A stretch of 22,646 bases of DNA from JADGNZ01 sp035995985 (GCA_035995985.1 DASYJY010000117.1:1-22646), one strand, 5' to 3'. Numbered from the stretch's first letter, positions 14,832 through 22,646 are shown. Translations and numbers: made by a program. Notes: generated by a model not told the origin, from the sequence alone.

Positions 14832-16169
14832 TCAGCTGATGCTCTGGTGTAGCAAGAGATCCAGCCCCGAGCCAGGCATCAGTCCCGTCAGCTTCTGATA
14901 TGTCTCGAGCGCCTGCACCTCAGTCATGCTTGCGATCAGATCAACAACGAGTCGCGTCCGGGTGCTGTCGGTTTCCAGGCCTTCCGCGCGGAGCTTCAAG
15001 AGCTGGTCTCGTGTCGACAATGGCAAGACGTCCGGCTCCTTCGCCTCGGCGGCTTCTCGGAACGCCGTAAATAGGAATTTGATCAACTGTTTCTGCCCCC
15101 GCTGCTGCGCAGCCAGCGCAGGATTGCGGATGACATAGACCCACGTCAGCTCTTTCAAGAGGTTCACCTCTTGCTCGATCTCAGGGTCGATTTCCACGGA
15201 GCGCGGCGAGCTCGTAGAGGGCTCCCGCAGTTGGATTGCATCAATGTAGCGGCCGATGAGTGCGGACGTGAATGTACGCAGCACGGCCCGCTGCGAGCGC
15301 GTCCCCTCGAAACGTTCGCGCGGGAACAGCGGAGCAATCTCTTCCTGCAAGCGCTTGAATAGATTCTTCTGCTCGGCTTCCGTCAGCTTTCGTTTCTTCC
15401 CGTCGCGAACGATCTTGATGTGATCCTTCGCGCGGTCGAAGAAGCGAGTCTGCTCGGCGTCGGACACCGCCAGACGATCGAGAGGAATGAGGTTGGCTTT
15501 GAAAAAGTCCTCGACGTCATGAACGGAGTACGCGATGTCATCGGCCCAGTCCATGATCTCAGCTTCAGCGGTCTTGACGTCCTTCGTGATGGTGTCCTCT
15601 CTTCTGGCCCAGTCAAACACATCGCGTTCCGAGTGGTAGGCGCCCCACTTCTCGCTTCGATCGCCTGCCGCTTCCCAAAGCCATGGGTATTTCAGCACGG
15701 TGTTCAGCGTAGCTCGCGTCAGGTTGAGGCCGTCCTGCTCGAAGCTGCGCATCGCGAGCTTCGTTACGATTCGGAATGATTGAGGATTGCCTTCGAATGC
15801 TTCGAAGTCGCTGACGCCCGACGCTGCCTGCTTCAAAGCCGATTCGGCCACATGGCCAAACGGCGGATGCCCGAGGTCATGCGCCAGTCCGCCGGCCTCG
15901 ACCACGTCGGGATCAATGGGAACCGCACTTTTCGCTAATTCGGCTTGCTCGAAAAGGAGCTTTTCCACGATGCGTCGACCGAGCTGCGCCACTTTCAACG
16001 AATGCGTGAGGCGGTTGTGGAAGATGAAGCCCTCGGACGCACCTACGACCTGTGTCACGCCCGCCAGTCGACGAAACGCTGAGCTGTACAGGATGCGATC
16101 CCTGTCGCGCTGAAACGCATTGCGATACTCGTTTTCAGGTCCTGCCGCGTGAAACCGCGCGCTCCTCAT
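14832..16169 (-). CDS. dgt: dNTP triphosphohydrolase, dGTPase family (HD domain)
   Basis: 445 residues. The N-terminal RNAFQRDRDRILYSSAFRRL and TQVV are the usual entry to dGTPase-family enzymes. Metal-binding HD-motif residues appear as NRLTHSLKVAQLG (His56), GLAHDLGHPPFGH (His97, Asp98) and MDWADDIAYSVHD (about 206-218). Such enzymes hydrolyse dNTPs to the nucleoside and triphosphate, controlling dNTP pools; some relatives restrict phage replication. The ATG at 16169 has only a weak GGTGG upstream, so the start could be slightly off. A small gene ends 27 nt upstream and is probably co-transcribed. The symbol reflects the family, not proven orthology. Confidence 0.9.
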   Translation of the reverse strand: MRSARFHAAGPENEYRNAFQRDRDRILYSSAFRRLAGVTQVVGASEGFIFHNRLTHSLKVAQLGRRIVEKLLFEQAELAKSAVPIDPDVVEAGGLAHDLGHPPFGHVAESALKQAASGVSDFEAFEGNPQSFRIVTKLAMRSFEQDGLNLTRATLNTVLKYPWLWEAAGDRSEKWGAYHSERDVFDWARREDTITKDVKTAEAEIMDWADDIAYSVHDVEDFFKANLIPLDRLAVSDAEQTRFFDRAKDHIKIVRDGKKRKLTEAEQKNLFKRLQEEIAPLFPRERFEGTRSQRAVLRTFTSALIGRYIDAIQLREPSTSSPRSVEIDPEIEQEVNLLKELTWVYVIRNPALAAQQRGQKQLIKFLFTAFREAAEAKEPDVLPLSTRDQLLKLRAEGLETDSTRTRLVVDLIASMTEVQALETYQKLTGLMPGSGLDLLLHQSIS

Positions 16170-16196
16170 GCACCGGATCCCACCGCTATGTCGTCG

Positions 16197-16418
16197 CTAG
16201 AAAGAAGTAGAAGCTGTCGATGCATGAACGCGGAGGCGCAGCGCTTTGGTCAATTGCACGCGGCGGTTTGCGACCAGCCGCCAGATCGCTTCGGCAACGA
16301 GAGCGTCCGTGAAATCCGGGCGGCGCTGGAGATCATCGATGATGGTCTTCGGAAGCGACTCCTGTCTTGCCGTGACGGCGTCGAGGACAGCCTGCTCAAC
16401 TTCTTCAACATGCGCCAT
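16197..16418 (-). CDS. Small hypothetical protein upstream of the dNTPase gene
   Basis: About 73 residues from the ATG at 16418, preferred over the ATG at 16448 because GGGAG lies 8 nt upstream. It begins MAHVEEVEQAVLDAV and ends in a Ser/Thr-rich tail. The middle (LPKTIIDDLQRRPDFTDALV, then AIWRLVANRRVQLT) looks like a winged-helix fold, with helices followed by a basic strand pair. I recognise no family. It is on the same strand as the dNTPase gene, 27 nt upstream, so it may be its regulator or partner. Confidence 0.6.
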   Translation of the reverse strand: MAHVEEVEQAVLDAVTARQESLPKTIIDDLQRRPDFTDALVAEAIWRLVANRRVQLTKALRLRVHASTASTSF

Positions 16419-16660
16419 TCTTATCTCCCGTGGCCGAGAGTTTAACATCTAAGCATCCCTCCGTGATCCGCATCCACGAGCCGAGTAGCGGCCACAGTTC
16501 CCGGAAAGCTTGGGTCTTCTTCGTTCTGAGTGCGAGGAAACAAACCTTCCGGCCCAAAGCAGGATTTCGTAATATGGTCACCAGAGCGTGCACGGCGGCT
16601 GGCGGGTGTTCATTCTCGACAATAATCAGTCGTGCGCTCGTATCCGCGGCAGCTCCCGTA
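16405..16660 (-). pseudogene. Possible relic of a small gene (PIN-like start)
   Basis: A minus-strand frame ending at 16405 carries AAADTSARLIIVENEHPPAA, followed by about 60 more codons with no assignable motif. The Asp-Thr-Ser-Ala start resembles the first motif of PIN-domain toxins, but the later acidic residues of a PIN domain cannot be placed. No start codon or ribosome binding site suits it; it runs straight on from the end of the frameshifted gene upstream. A decayed second gene of a pair is possible; the family call is weak. Confidence 0.2.
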
Positions 16661-17399
16661 TAGGTAATGATCGAGATTCTCGGCCAGATCGGTCGGAACG
16701 CGTTCCCAATCCTCAGGAGGTAGACTCGCGCCAAGGTCGATCACCGGCTGCGTCCGTGATTTCCGCCTCGTGCTCCGGCCGGAACTTCGCCGGAACCTTG
16801 GCTCCAGCCGCGTCCCGGATCGCGAAGTTGCGCTGATCGACGTCTGCGGAGCGCACCTCGCCGACGATCTCCACGCGATCCTCATACACCGCTTCGAGCA
16901 GCCGCTCCACTCGCGTGCGCGTATCGCAGGTGAACTCGGCTGCTTTCGAAGAGCGGACTGCGCGCGTCTTGATGGCCTCGCCTTCCCGAAGATTCTCGCC
17001 AGCGCCGCGAGAAAGGGCAGCGCGGCTTTCGGCATGCGTTCCGGAACAGGACGATCCTCGGAGACCGCAGCGATCGTCTCGTCGATGAGCTGCGCCGCTT
17101 CGTCGATTTCATCGCGCGGCGCTCGAAAAGGAGGGAGTCGTCGTGCGACACGACGCGCTTGATGGGCACGACCGCCGATCCGGCCTCGATGGAGTAGAAC
17201 TTCAGACGAATCGACTCTTGGAACCCTTCGGCAACCGCTGCCGCTCTCGATTCTCGGACCGCCACAGCTCCTTCGCCGTCTCGATGAGGAGCTTGCGGTA
17301 CGCCAGCAACTTCGCGAGCACGTCGAGCTCCAGACCTGCGTCATCGAAGCGCCGCCCGGAAAACGTGATCGTCGTGACGTCGCGGATCTTGTCGCTCAT
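16610..17399 (-). pseudogene. Conserved-type hypothetical gene broken by four frameshifts
   Basis: Joining frames restores one protein of about 260 residues: MSDKIRDVTTITFSGRRFDD (from 17399, GGAGG upstream) to about 17230; then EGFQESIRLKFYSIEAGSAV to about 17125; then RDEIDEAAQLIDETIAAV to about 16970; then a piece including VERLLEAVYEDRVEIVGEV and RNFAIRDAAGAKVPAKF to about 16750; finally LPPEDWERVPTDLAENLDHY, ending at 16610. Each piece is coherent and they join end to end, but four reading-frame changes are needed. I recognise the layout as a conserved uncharacterised protein, not a named family. Neighbouring genes are intact, which argues for true decay rather than bad sequence. Confidence 0.7.
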
Positions 17400-17563
17400 G
17401 GCGGCACCTGAGCCTCCGAGGATACACGGAGGGAACGCTCCGCGCGCGTAGCGATCAGAGAAGGAAACGAGGGAACAGGTTTCGGGTGTGATCAGTCGAA
17501 CAATGCGTGCGAGCCTTCGCCAGGCGGTATCGGAGGATGTGCTGAGTCTCAGCTTGTCGGCCA

Positions 17564-17833
17564 CTACGGTGACCGCTTCGCCGACGTTCGCGGACTGCGC
17601 GGGTGCCGGTCGAGCACTTCGACGAGTTTCGAAACGTTGCATTCCAGCGCGTCCGCCAAGCGCAGGAGGACGACAAGGCCCGGCAACATCAAGCCGCGTT
17701 CGACATTGCTGATGAACGCGATACTCGTAGCGCAGTGTTCAGCGACGTTGCCTTGCGTCAGTCCTCGGGCGAGCCTGAGCTTCCGCAGATGCGCACCAAA
17801 AAGCTGTCCTTCTTTCGTCGCCGCTGGCTTCAC
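17564..17833 (-). CDS. Small XRE-family HTH regulator
   Basis: 89 residues from a GTG at 17833, preceded by AGGAGAG. The Cro/C1-type helix-turn-helix spans about residues 12-66: LFGAHLRKLRLARGLTQGNV, a Ser-Ile-Ala-Phe-Ile-Ser-Asn-Val-Glu-Arg-Gly recognition region, then LLRLADALECNVSKLVEVLD. A short basic tail follows. It is divergent from the HTH/symE pair, with palindromes GCGATCGC and TCGTTAACGA between them, so autorepression or control of that pair is plausible. Downstream on the same strand, after a 164-bp gap with no gene I can support, is the frameshifted gene. The frame runs open to 17956, but that part is antisense to the next gene. Confidence 0.8.
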   Translation of the reverse strand: MKPAATKEGQLFGAHLRKLRLARGLTQGNVAEHCATSIAFISNVERGLMLPGLVVLLRLADALECNVSKLVEVLDRHPRSPRTSAKRSP

Positions 17834-17851
17834 GAATATCTGCTCTCCTAC

Positions 17852-17880
17852 TTGACAATCGAGCGATCGCGATTTATCGT
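17852..17880 (+). promoter_or_regulatory. Sigma-70-type promoter of the HTH/symE pair with internal operator
   Basis: TTGACA (17852-17857, consensus -35), a 17-bp spacer and TATCGT (17875-17880, 4/6 to the -10). The spacer holds the perfect palindrome GCGATCGC (17863-17870), and TCGTTAACGA (17877-17886) covers the -10. Both are suited to binding by a dimeric repressor such as the XRE protein encoded opposite. Confidence 0.65.
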
Positions 17881-17904
17881 TAACGACAAGTAAGGAGACC
17901 GCTA

Positions 17905-18387
17905 ATGCTCGACCAACCCACCCTCTCCCGCATCCGCCACATCTTCCTCCACCCACGCCCGTCCTTCGCCCTCATGACCGCAGCAAACCTGCTCGGCATG
18001 ACGCTCAAAGAGCTGCGGCGCGGGATCGAGGATGGCTCGATTGTAGCGGTTTCAACGGGCCTCGGGCAGCGGGTGACGCGCGAGGAGATGATGGCGGCGG
18101 CGATGCGGGTGTGGGAGCAGGGCGTCATCGAAGAGGCGCTCGGCGACGATGCGGCGGCGGTACTGCCGGAGGCGATTCGGCTCGTGGAGTTGCGCGCACG
18201 CGTGCCGCGGTATCAGCAGGAGATGCTGCGCTATCTGACACGGCGGGATGGGACGACGGTCGACGAGGTATTGACGCGCGAGCTGGAAGACGTGGCGTGC
18301 GCGCATTCCGAGGAGCTGGCGGCGGCCGTGCCTGGGCTTGAGATCGCCCTCGGGTGGCCCGAGAGTGCCGTTGTTTCGTCAACCTGA
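17905..18387 (+). CDS. HTH (MerR/excisionase-like) protein paired with SymE
   Basis: 160 residues; AAGGAG lies 9 nt before the ATG. Residues about 20-62 form a helix-turn-helix of excisionase or MerR type (FALMTAANLLGMTLKELRRG, then VSTGLGQRVTREE). A middle region (VWEQGVIEEALGDDAAAVLP) is followed by a C-terminal segment, LVELRARVPRYQQEMLRYLT then TVDEVLTRELEDVA, that resembles a ribbon-helix-helix or antitoxin-like tail. I cannot name the family, though the arrangement looks like that of a known conserved group. The gene lies 24 nt before the SymE gene and shares its promoter, so a regulator or antitoxin of that toxin is the most natural guess. Confidence 0.7.
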   Translation: MLDQPTLSRIRHIFLHPRPSFALMTAANLLGMTLKELRRGIEDGSIVAVSTGLGQRVTREEMMAAAMRVWEQGVIEEALGDDAAAVLPEAIRLVELRARVPRYQQEMLRYLTRRDGTTVDEVLTRELEDVACAHSEELAAAVPGLEIALGWPESAVVSST

Positions 18388-18411
18388 AACCTCGGAGCAG
18401 AGGATCGAACA

Positions 18412-18675
18412 ATGCGACGGAAGAAGACACAATCGAGTGAGCATCACGAGCCGCTGCCGCCGAGCCGGCGCGGCGGGAAGGGCGTGCCGCGGGAGCTGAG
18501 CATAACCACGCTCTGGCGCGCGAGCGCCAAGCCGCGTGCCGGCGGAAAGCCCGTCCCTTACGTTCGCCTCTCCGGCCGATGGCTGGAGCAATTCGGATTC
18601 GCTCGCGGCTCGCGCGTCTTCGTCGCGGCCGAGCAGGGGCGGCTTGTGCTCACGATCGCCGATCCGCCGCGCTGA
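18412..18675 (+). CDS. SymE-family toxin
   Basis: 87 residues. After a basic N-terminus (RRKKTQSS) comes the SymE core: PYVRLSGRWLEQFGFARGSR (about 48-67), then VFVAAEQGRLVLTIADPP. This is the swapped-hairpin, AbrB-like fold of E. coli SymE, an SOS-induced protein reported to inhibit translation and compact the nucleoid; E. coli symE is silenced by an antisense RNA, SymR. GAGGATC lies upstream of the ATG. It follows the HTH gene by 24 nt. I see no LexA box upstream. Length and the core motif agree with the family. Confidence 0.8.
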   Translation: MRRKKTQSSEHHEPLPPSRRGGKGVPRELSITTLWRASAKPRAGGKPVPYVRLSGRWLEQFGFARGSRVFVAAEQGRLVLTIADPPR

Positions 18676-18716
18676 AGTTGACGCGCTGCGCTCGCAACTG
18701 AGCGCCCCGCCGGAGC

Positions 18717-18905
18717 ATGCAAGCCGCAGAGAATCGTATTCATGCGACGCCGGAGCACATTCACCCGACGCGCGAAGGGGTGAATCTCGTCTGCAGGACA
18801 CTGAATGCGAACCGCGATCGGATGAATCTCGCCTGCAGGATGGTGAATCCGACGCGCGATCGGATGAATCTCACTTGGAGGACAGTGCATTCGACACTCC
18901 CGAAG
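18717..18905. repeat. Array of 21-bp repeat units (42-bp higher-order period)
   Basis: Nine consecutive 21-bp blocks: 18717-18737, 18738-18758, 18759-18779, 18780-18800, 18801-18821, 18822-18842, 18843-18863, 18864-18884 and 18885-18905. Blocks 4, 6 and 8 are of the type RTGAATCTCRYYTGSAGGAYR; blocks 3, 5 and 7 share the core CGAMSCGCGA followed by W-S-G-G, so the true period is 42 bp. Because 21 is a multiple of three, several frames stay open and read as seven-residue repeats, for example VNLVCRT, LNANRDR, MNLACRM, VNPTRDR on the plus strand. It starts 41 bp after the symE stop. No start signal clearly favours a protein. Confidence 0.8.
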
Positions 18906-18964
18906 AACATGACCAGCCATTGCTGCGACACTCGTTTGGAAAATCGCGCTCGTCATGATGCGCG

Positions 18965-20536
18965 TCACGCCATCCGCTCGAGACTCATCCCCGTCTCCGC
19001 CAGATCGAGCTCGGCGAGCAGCGCGCGGGCGACTTCGTCGCTGATGCGGCGCTCGTTCCTGAGGCGGAGCGCGGCTTGCCGCTCGGCCCGGAACATTGAC
19101 TGCAGCGTGTCGCGGTAGCCCGCTGCGTATTCGGACGCGATGGCGTTGTCACCATGGAGCGCGGCCAGGCGGGTTTCGTAGTGCTTTTTTACGTGATCGT
19201 AGTGATGGTCGGGGACGGCGCCTTCTCCGTGCAGCGATTCGAGCGCCTCGAGCGCCGATTCCGCGACGAGCCGGCGGGCGTCGCGCTGTTCGGTGTCCGC
19301 CGCTGCGGCGTTGTGGAGGCCCAGCGTTCGGATCACGGCGGGAAGCGTGAGTCCCTTGACCACCACGGAAATGAAGATCACACCGAAGGTGAGAAAGATG
19401 ATCATCGGCCGTTGCGGAAACGTCCGCGGCAGCGACATCGCCGCTGCAAGCGCAATCACGCCGTTCATGCCGGCCCATCCGATGAGGAACTTGTCGCGCG
19501 CCGACGGCACGGATTGATCGCGATGCAGAAAATGCCTTGCGACAAAGGCGGCAAACGACATGGCCGGGAAAACCCACAGCAGCCGCAGGAGAACAACGAC
19601 CGCGCTCAGCACGAGCACGGAGACCACGAGCGCGCTGGTATTTGCTCCGCGCAGACTCTCCAGGATCTCGCGCACTTGCAGACCGATCAGCACGAAGACG
19701 ATGCCACTCAGCAGGAACCCGAGCGTGTTCCAGACGATGCCGGATTCCAGCCGCACGCGCGCCGATCGCGATTCATCGCTGCGGCGGCTGTGGAGTAGGC
19801 CGCATGCGACCACGGCCAAGACACCCGAGGCGTGCGCCGCCTGGGCGACGAAGTAGACGGCGAAAGGGACGAGCACCGTGGTGCCGATGACGATCGGCGC
19901 ATCGTCGACGCCGCGCTCCACGCGGTGGATCACGACCGCCACGGCTAATCCGATGGCGATTCCGGCAACCGTCACGTAGACGAAATGGGCAATGTCCCCG
20001 CCGATGCTCGGAACGCCGGTGCGCAGCAGCATCGCTACGCCGAGGTGGAACGCCAGCAGGCCGGTGGCGTCATTGAGGAGACTCTCCTCCTCGATGACGT
20101 CGATGAGCTGCCTGCGCATGCGGAGGCGGCGTGCGATGGACGTTGCCGCGATCGCGTCGGTCGGAGCGATCACGGCGCCGAGAATGAATCCAGTCTGCCA
20201 GTTGAATCCGGGCAGAAATGCCGGCGCGATCACCGCGATGCCGAAGACCGTGAAGACCACCAGACCCACCGCCAGCACGAGAATGATCGGAAGGTCGCGC
20301 TGGAGCGATGGCCATGACGTCTCCCACGCCGCGCGGTACAGCAGCAGCGGAAGGAACAGGTGAAAGATGATTTGCGGATCCAGTTGCACGGGAGGCAGAC
20401 CCGGCACGAGGCTGATCAGAATGCCCGCGATCACCATGACGATCGGATACGGCACGGACAGACGCCGGGCCACGACCGCGAACGCCACAACGATCAGCAG
20501 CAGTTCGAGAACGGTCTGCGCGTCATTGAGCTCCAT
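18965..20536 (-). CDS. Na+/H+ antiporter, CPA1 family
   Basis: 523 residues with 12 or so hydrophobic helices in the first ~400. Transport motifs include GAVIAPTDAIAATSIARRL (Asp127) and the ion-binding Asn155-Asp156 pair in EEESLLNDATGLLAF, typical of electroneutral CPA1 exchangers. The cytoplasmic tail (about 420-523) is charged and helical (LEALESLHGEGAVPDHHYDH). It exchanges Na+ (perhaps K+) for H+ across the inner membrane. The ATG at 20536 lies inside the end of the upstream RND gene (14-bp overlap), so the two are translationally coupled. Confidence 0.9.
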   Translation of the reverse strand: MELNDAQTVLELLLIVVAFAVVARRLSVPYPIVMVIAGILISLVPGLPPVQLDPQIIFHLFLPLLLYRAAWETSWPSLQRDLPIILVLAVGLVVFTVFGIAVIAPAFLPGFNWQTGFILGAVIAPTDAIAATSIARRLRMRRQLIDVIEEESLLNDATGLLAFHLGVAMLLRTGVPSIGGDIAHFVYVTVAGIAIGLAVAVVIHRVERGVDDAPIVIGTTVLVPFAVYFVAQAAHASGVLAVVACGLLHSRRSDESRSARVRLESGIVWNTLGFLLSGIVFVLIGLQVREILESLRGANTSALVVSVLVLSAVVVLLRLLWVFPAMSFAAFVARHFLHRDQSVPSARDKFLIGWAGMNGVIALAAAMSLPRTFPQRPMIIFLTFGVIFISVVVKGLTLPAVIRTLGLHNAAAADTEQRDARRLVAESALEALESLHGEGAVPDHHYDHVKKHYETRLAALHGDNAIASEYAAGYRDTLQSMFRAERQAALRLRNERRISDEVARALLAELDLAETGMSLERMA

Positions 20537-22646
20537 GCGGCGTCCAGAGTGCGGGCAGCGGATTCGGTGCGGGCTTGCGGCTGCGGAGCTTCTCCATGTA
20601 CACGTAAAAGACCGGCGTGACGAACAGCGTCAGCGTCTGTGAGAAGAGCAGGCCGCCGACGACGGCGAGGCCGAGTGGCCGCCGCGACTCGGAACCGGCG
20701 CCGAAGCCGAGCGCGATCGGGAGTGTTCCCATCAGCGCCGCCATGGTGGTCATCATGATCGGCCGGAACCGCACGACGCACGCGTGATAAATGGCCTCGT
20801 CCGCAGGCGTTCCGTTCTTCTGCGCCTCGACGGCGAAGTCGACCATCATGATGCCGTTCTTCTTCACAAGACCGACCAGCATGATGATGCCCACGAACGC
20901 ATAGATCGACAGGTCGACGTGAAACAGCACCAGCGTCAGCAATGCGCCGAATCCGGCGAACGGCAGCGCGGAGAGAATCGTCAGCGGGTGAATGAAGCTC
21001 TCGTACAGGATGCCAAGGACGACGTAGATGACGGCGATGGCGATGACGAGCAGCAGGCCGAGACTGCCGAGCGACGACTGGAACGCCTGCGCGTTTCCTT
21101 GGAACGACGTACTGACCGTCGACGGGAGCGTTGCTCTCGACGCGGCGGTGACGTCGGCAACGGCCTGGCTGAGCGCGTAACCCGGCTTCGTGTTGAAGGA
21201 GATCGTCACCGACGGCAACTGACCGGAATGATTGACAGCCAGCGGACCGGTCGACTTCGTGATTTTCGCGACCGTACTGATTGGAACCAGCGTCCCTGAC
21301 GGTGCGAGGACATACAGCATCGACAGCGCCTCGGGATTCTCCTGGAACCGCGGCTGCAGCTCCATGATGACGGAGTACGTGTTGTTGGGCGCGTAGATCG
21401 TGGAGACCTGGCGCGTCGCGTACGCGGAAGAGAGGGCATCGTTGATCTGCTGCTCGGTCAAGCCGAGCGATGCGGCGCGTTGACGATCGACGTCGACGAC
21501 CACCGTGGGATTGCTCATCAACAGGTCCGTATTGACGTCGATCAAACCCGGCAGCGTTTTCATCCTGTCGACCAGCGCCTGCGACGCGGTGTACAGCGCC
21601 TGCGTATCGGTCCCCTGCAAGGTGTATTGATACGGCGAGGCGGACTGCCGCCCGCCGACCCGGAACGGCGGCGGGTTCTGCAGCGACGCGGTCAGGCCCG
21701 GAATGGCGTTGAGCTTCGGCCGCAACCGCGCCATGACGACGTCGACCGACGATTTGCGCTGCGGCATCGGAATGAGCCGCAGCAGGATCGTGCTCGTGTT
21801 TCCGGCACTGACGGTCGACAAGTACGACGCAACGTCGGGATCCTTCGAGACGACGTCCATGGCCGCGAGCTGATGACGCACCATGTCCGGGAATGCGATG
21901 CCCTGCTGTGCCTGCAGCGCGATGCGCACGTCTCCCGTGTCTTCGCTCGGGATGAATCCCTTCGGCACCGTGTAGAACAACCAGACCGTTCCGGCGAGAA
22001 TCACCACCGAGATCGCCATCGTCGTTGCGCGGCGCGCGAGGCACAGGCGTAATCCGCGCTCGTACAGACGGAGCATCGCGTCGAAACCGCGCCCGGTCCA
22101 GCGGTAGAGTTTCCCATGTTCCTTCTCTCCGTGCGCACGCAGCATCCTGGCCGACAGCAGCGGCGTGAGCGTCAGCGAGACGAGACCGGAGACGAGGATG
22201 GCCGCGCCAATCGTCACGGCGAATTCATGGAAGAGCCGGCCGAGAATACCGCCCATGAAGAGAATGGGAATGAATACGGCGGTCAGCGAGATCGTCATCG
22301 AAACGATCGTGAAGCCGATTTCCTTCGATCCGTTGAATGCCGCCTCCAACGGTTTTTCTCCCATCTCCATGTGCCGCACGATGTTCTCGAGCATGACGAT
22401 CGCGTCGTCGACCACGAAGCCGACCGACAACGTGAGCGCCATCAGCGACAGGTTGTCGAGCGAGTAGCCGAACTGGTACATCACGGCGAACGTACCGACG
22501 ACCGACAGCGGCAGCGCGAGCGACGGGATCACGGTGGCGGAGAGGTTCCTCAGGAAGAGAAAGATCACCATCACCACGAGGAAGAGCGTCAGCATGAGCG
22601 TGAACTTCACGTCCGTGACCGAGGCGCGGATCACGTCGGCCCGGTC
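20523..22646 (-). CDS. HAE1-type RND multidrug efflux permease (5' end off window)
   Basis: About 707 residues are visible; the frame is open to the right edge, so the N-terminal third is missing. Visible parts include the first central helices (TLFLVVMVIFLFLRNLSATV), the proton-relay motif SVGFVVDDAIVMLENIVRHM with the Asp-Asp pair, a conserved PKGFIPSEDTGDV, the second porter domain and the C-terminal bundle with IMLVGLVKKNGIMMVDFAVE. It resembles MdtB/MdtC-like pumps. Its end overlaps the antiporter gene by 14 bp. An adaptor gene would be expected upstream, outside the window. Confidence 0.93.
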   Translation of the reverse strand, partial: DRADVIRASVTDVKFTLMLTLFLVVMVIFLFLRNLSATVIPSLALPLSVVGTFAVMYQFGYSLDNLSLMALTLSVGFVVDDAIVMLENIVRHMEMGEKPLEAAFNGSKEIGFTIVSMTISLTAVFIPILFMGGILGRLFHEFAVTIGAAILVSGLVSLTLTPLLSARMLRAHGEKEHGKLYRWTGRGFDAMLRLYERGLRLCLARRATTMAISVVILAGTVWLFYTVPKGFIPSEDTGDVRIALQAQQGIAFPDMVRHQLAAMDVVSKDPDVASYLSTVSAGNTSTILLRLIPMPQRKSSVDVVMARLRPKLNAIPGLTASLQNPPPFRVGGRQSASPYQYTLQGTDTQALYTASQALVDRMKTLPGLIDVNTDLLMSNPTVVVDVDRQRAASLGLTEQQINDALSSAYATRQVSTIYAPNNTYSVIMELQPRFQENPEALSMLYVLAPSGTLVPISTVAKITKSTGPLAVNHSGQLPSVTISFNTKPGYALSQAVADVTAASRATLPSTVSTSFQGNAQAFQSSLGSLGLLLVIAIAVIYVVLGILYESFIHPLTILSALPFAGFGALLTLVLFHVDLSIYAFVGIIMLVGLVKKNGIMMVDFAVEAQKNGTPADEAIYHACVVRFRPIMMTTMAALMGTLPIALGFGAGSESRRPLGLAVVGGLLFSQTLTLFVTPVFYVYMEKLRSRKPAPNPLPALWTPHGAQ

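Noticed and set aside
18717..18905. CRISPR array
   Set aside because: The 21-bp blocks are contiguous with no unique spacers between them and no cas genes nearby.
18558..18968. 136-codon minus-strand frame across symE and the repeats as a protein gene
   Set aside because: It owes its openness to the 21-bp periodicity and the symE shadow; no ribosome binding site or family motif supports it.
20494..22044. 516-codon minus-strand frame overlapping the second RND gene
   Set aside because: It lies in another frame of the same strand, is composed of Arg/Gly/His low-complexity sequence, and the RND frame carries all conserved motifs.

Overview
This GC-rich window is chromosomal DNA from a free-living Gram-negative bacterium. 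Two RND efflux permeases, a TolC-type outer-membrane factor, a periplasmic adaptor and lipoprotein or secreted proteins all point to a double membrane. The gene types (MEDS-domain sensors, a FixL-like kinase, a MetX-like hydrolase, RAYT relics) would fit Acidobacteriota or a similar soil lineage, but that is an inference. There is no rRNA, tRNA or CRISPR array.

Layout. (1) 1-2190 is a worn region on the minus strand: a membrane-channel-like gene running off the left edge, a broken RAYT-type transposase, a fragment of a MEDS sensory domain, and short repeats at the breakpoints. (2) 2195-11222, minus strand, is the main functional block. A compact operon reads TolC-like outer-membrane factor > membrane-fusion protein > RND permease > small lipoprotein-like protein > CusR-type response regulator > CusS-type histidine kinase. 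A separately promoted PepSY protein follows, and its promoter carries a box resembling the heavy-metal regulator operator. This looks like a self-regulated, envelope-spanning efflux system that senses its own signal. (3) 11371-13372, plus strand, is a divergent MEDS sensor gene plus a GAF/histidine kinase; the MEDS gene has an in-frame TGA exactly where its paralogue has cysteine. (4) 13338-14477, minus strand, is a MetX-like alpha/beta hydrolase. Its upstream region shares a two-part motif with the upstream region of the efflux operon. (5) 14832-16418, minus strand, is a dGTPase-type dNTP triphosphohydrolase and a small unknown protein. (6) 16405-18960 is an accessory patch: a pseudogene with four frameshifts, a small XRE regulator, a divergent HTH protein and SymE-family toxin pair, and an array of 21-bp repeats. 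(7) 18965-22646, minus strand, is an HAE1-type RND permease (cut by the right edge) translationally coupled to a CPA1 Na+/H+ antiporter.

The most notable observations are the shared bipartite intergenic element (11255-11319 and 14526-14591), the 21/42-bp repeat array after symE, the TGA-for-Cys in the MEDS gene, and the CusR-like box before the PepSY gene.
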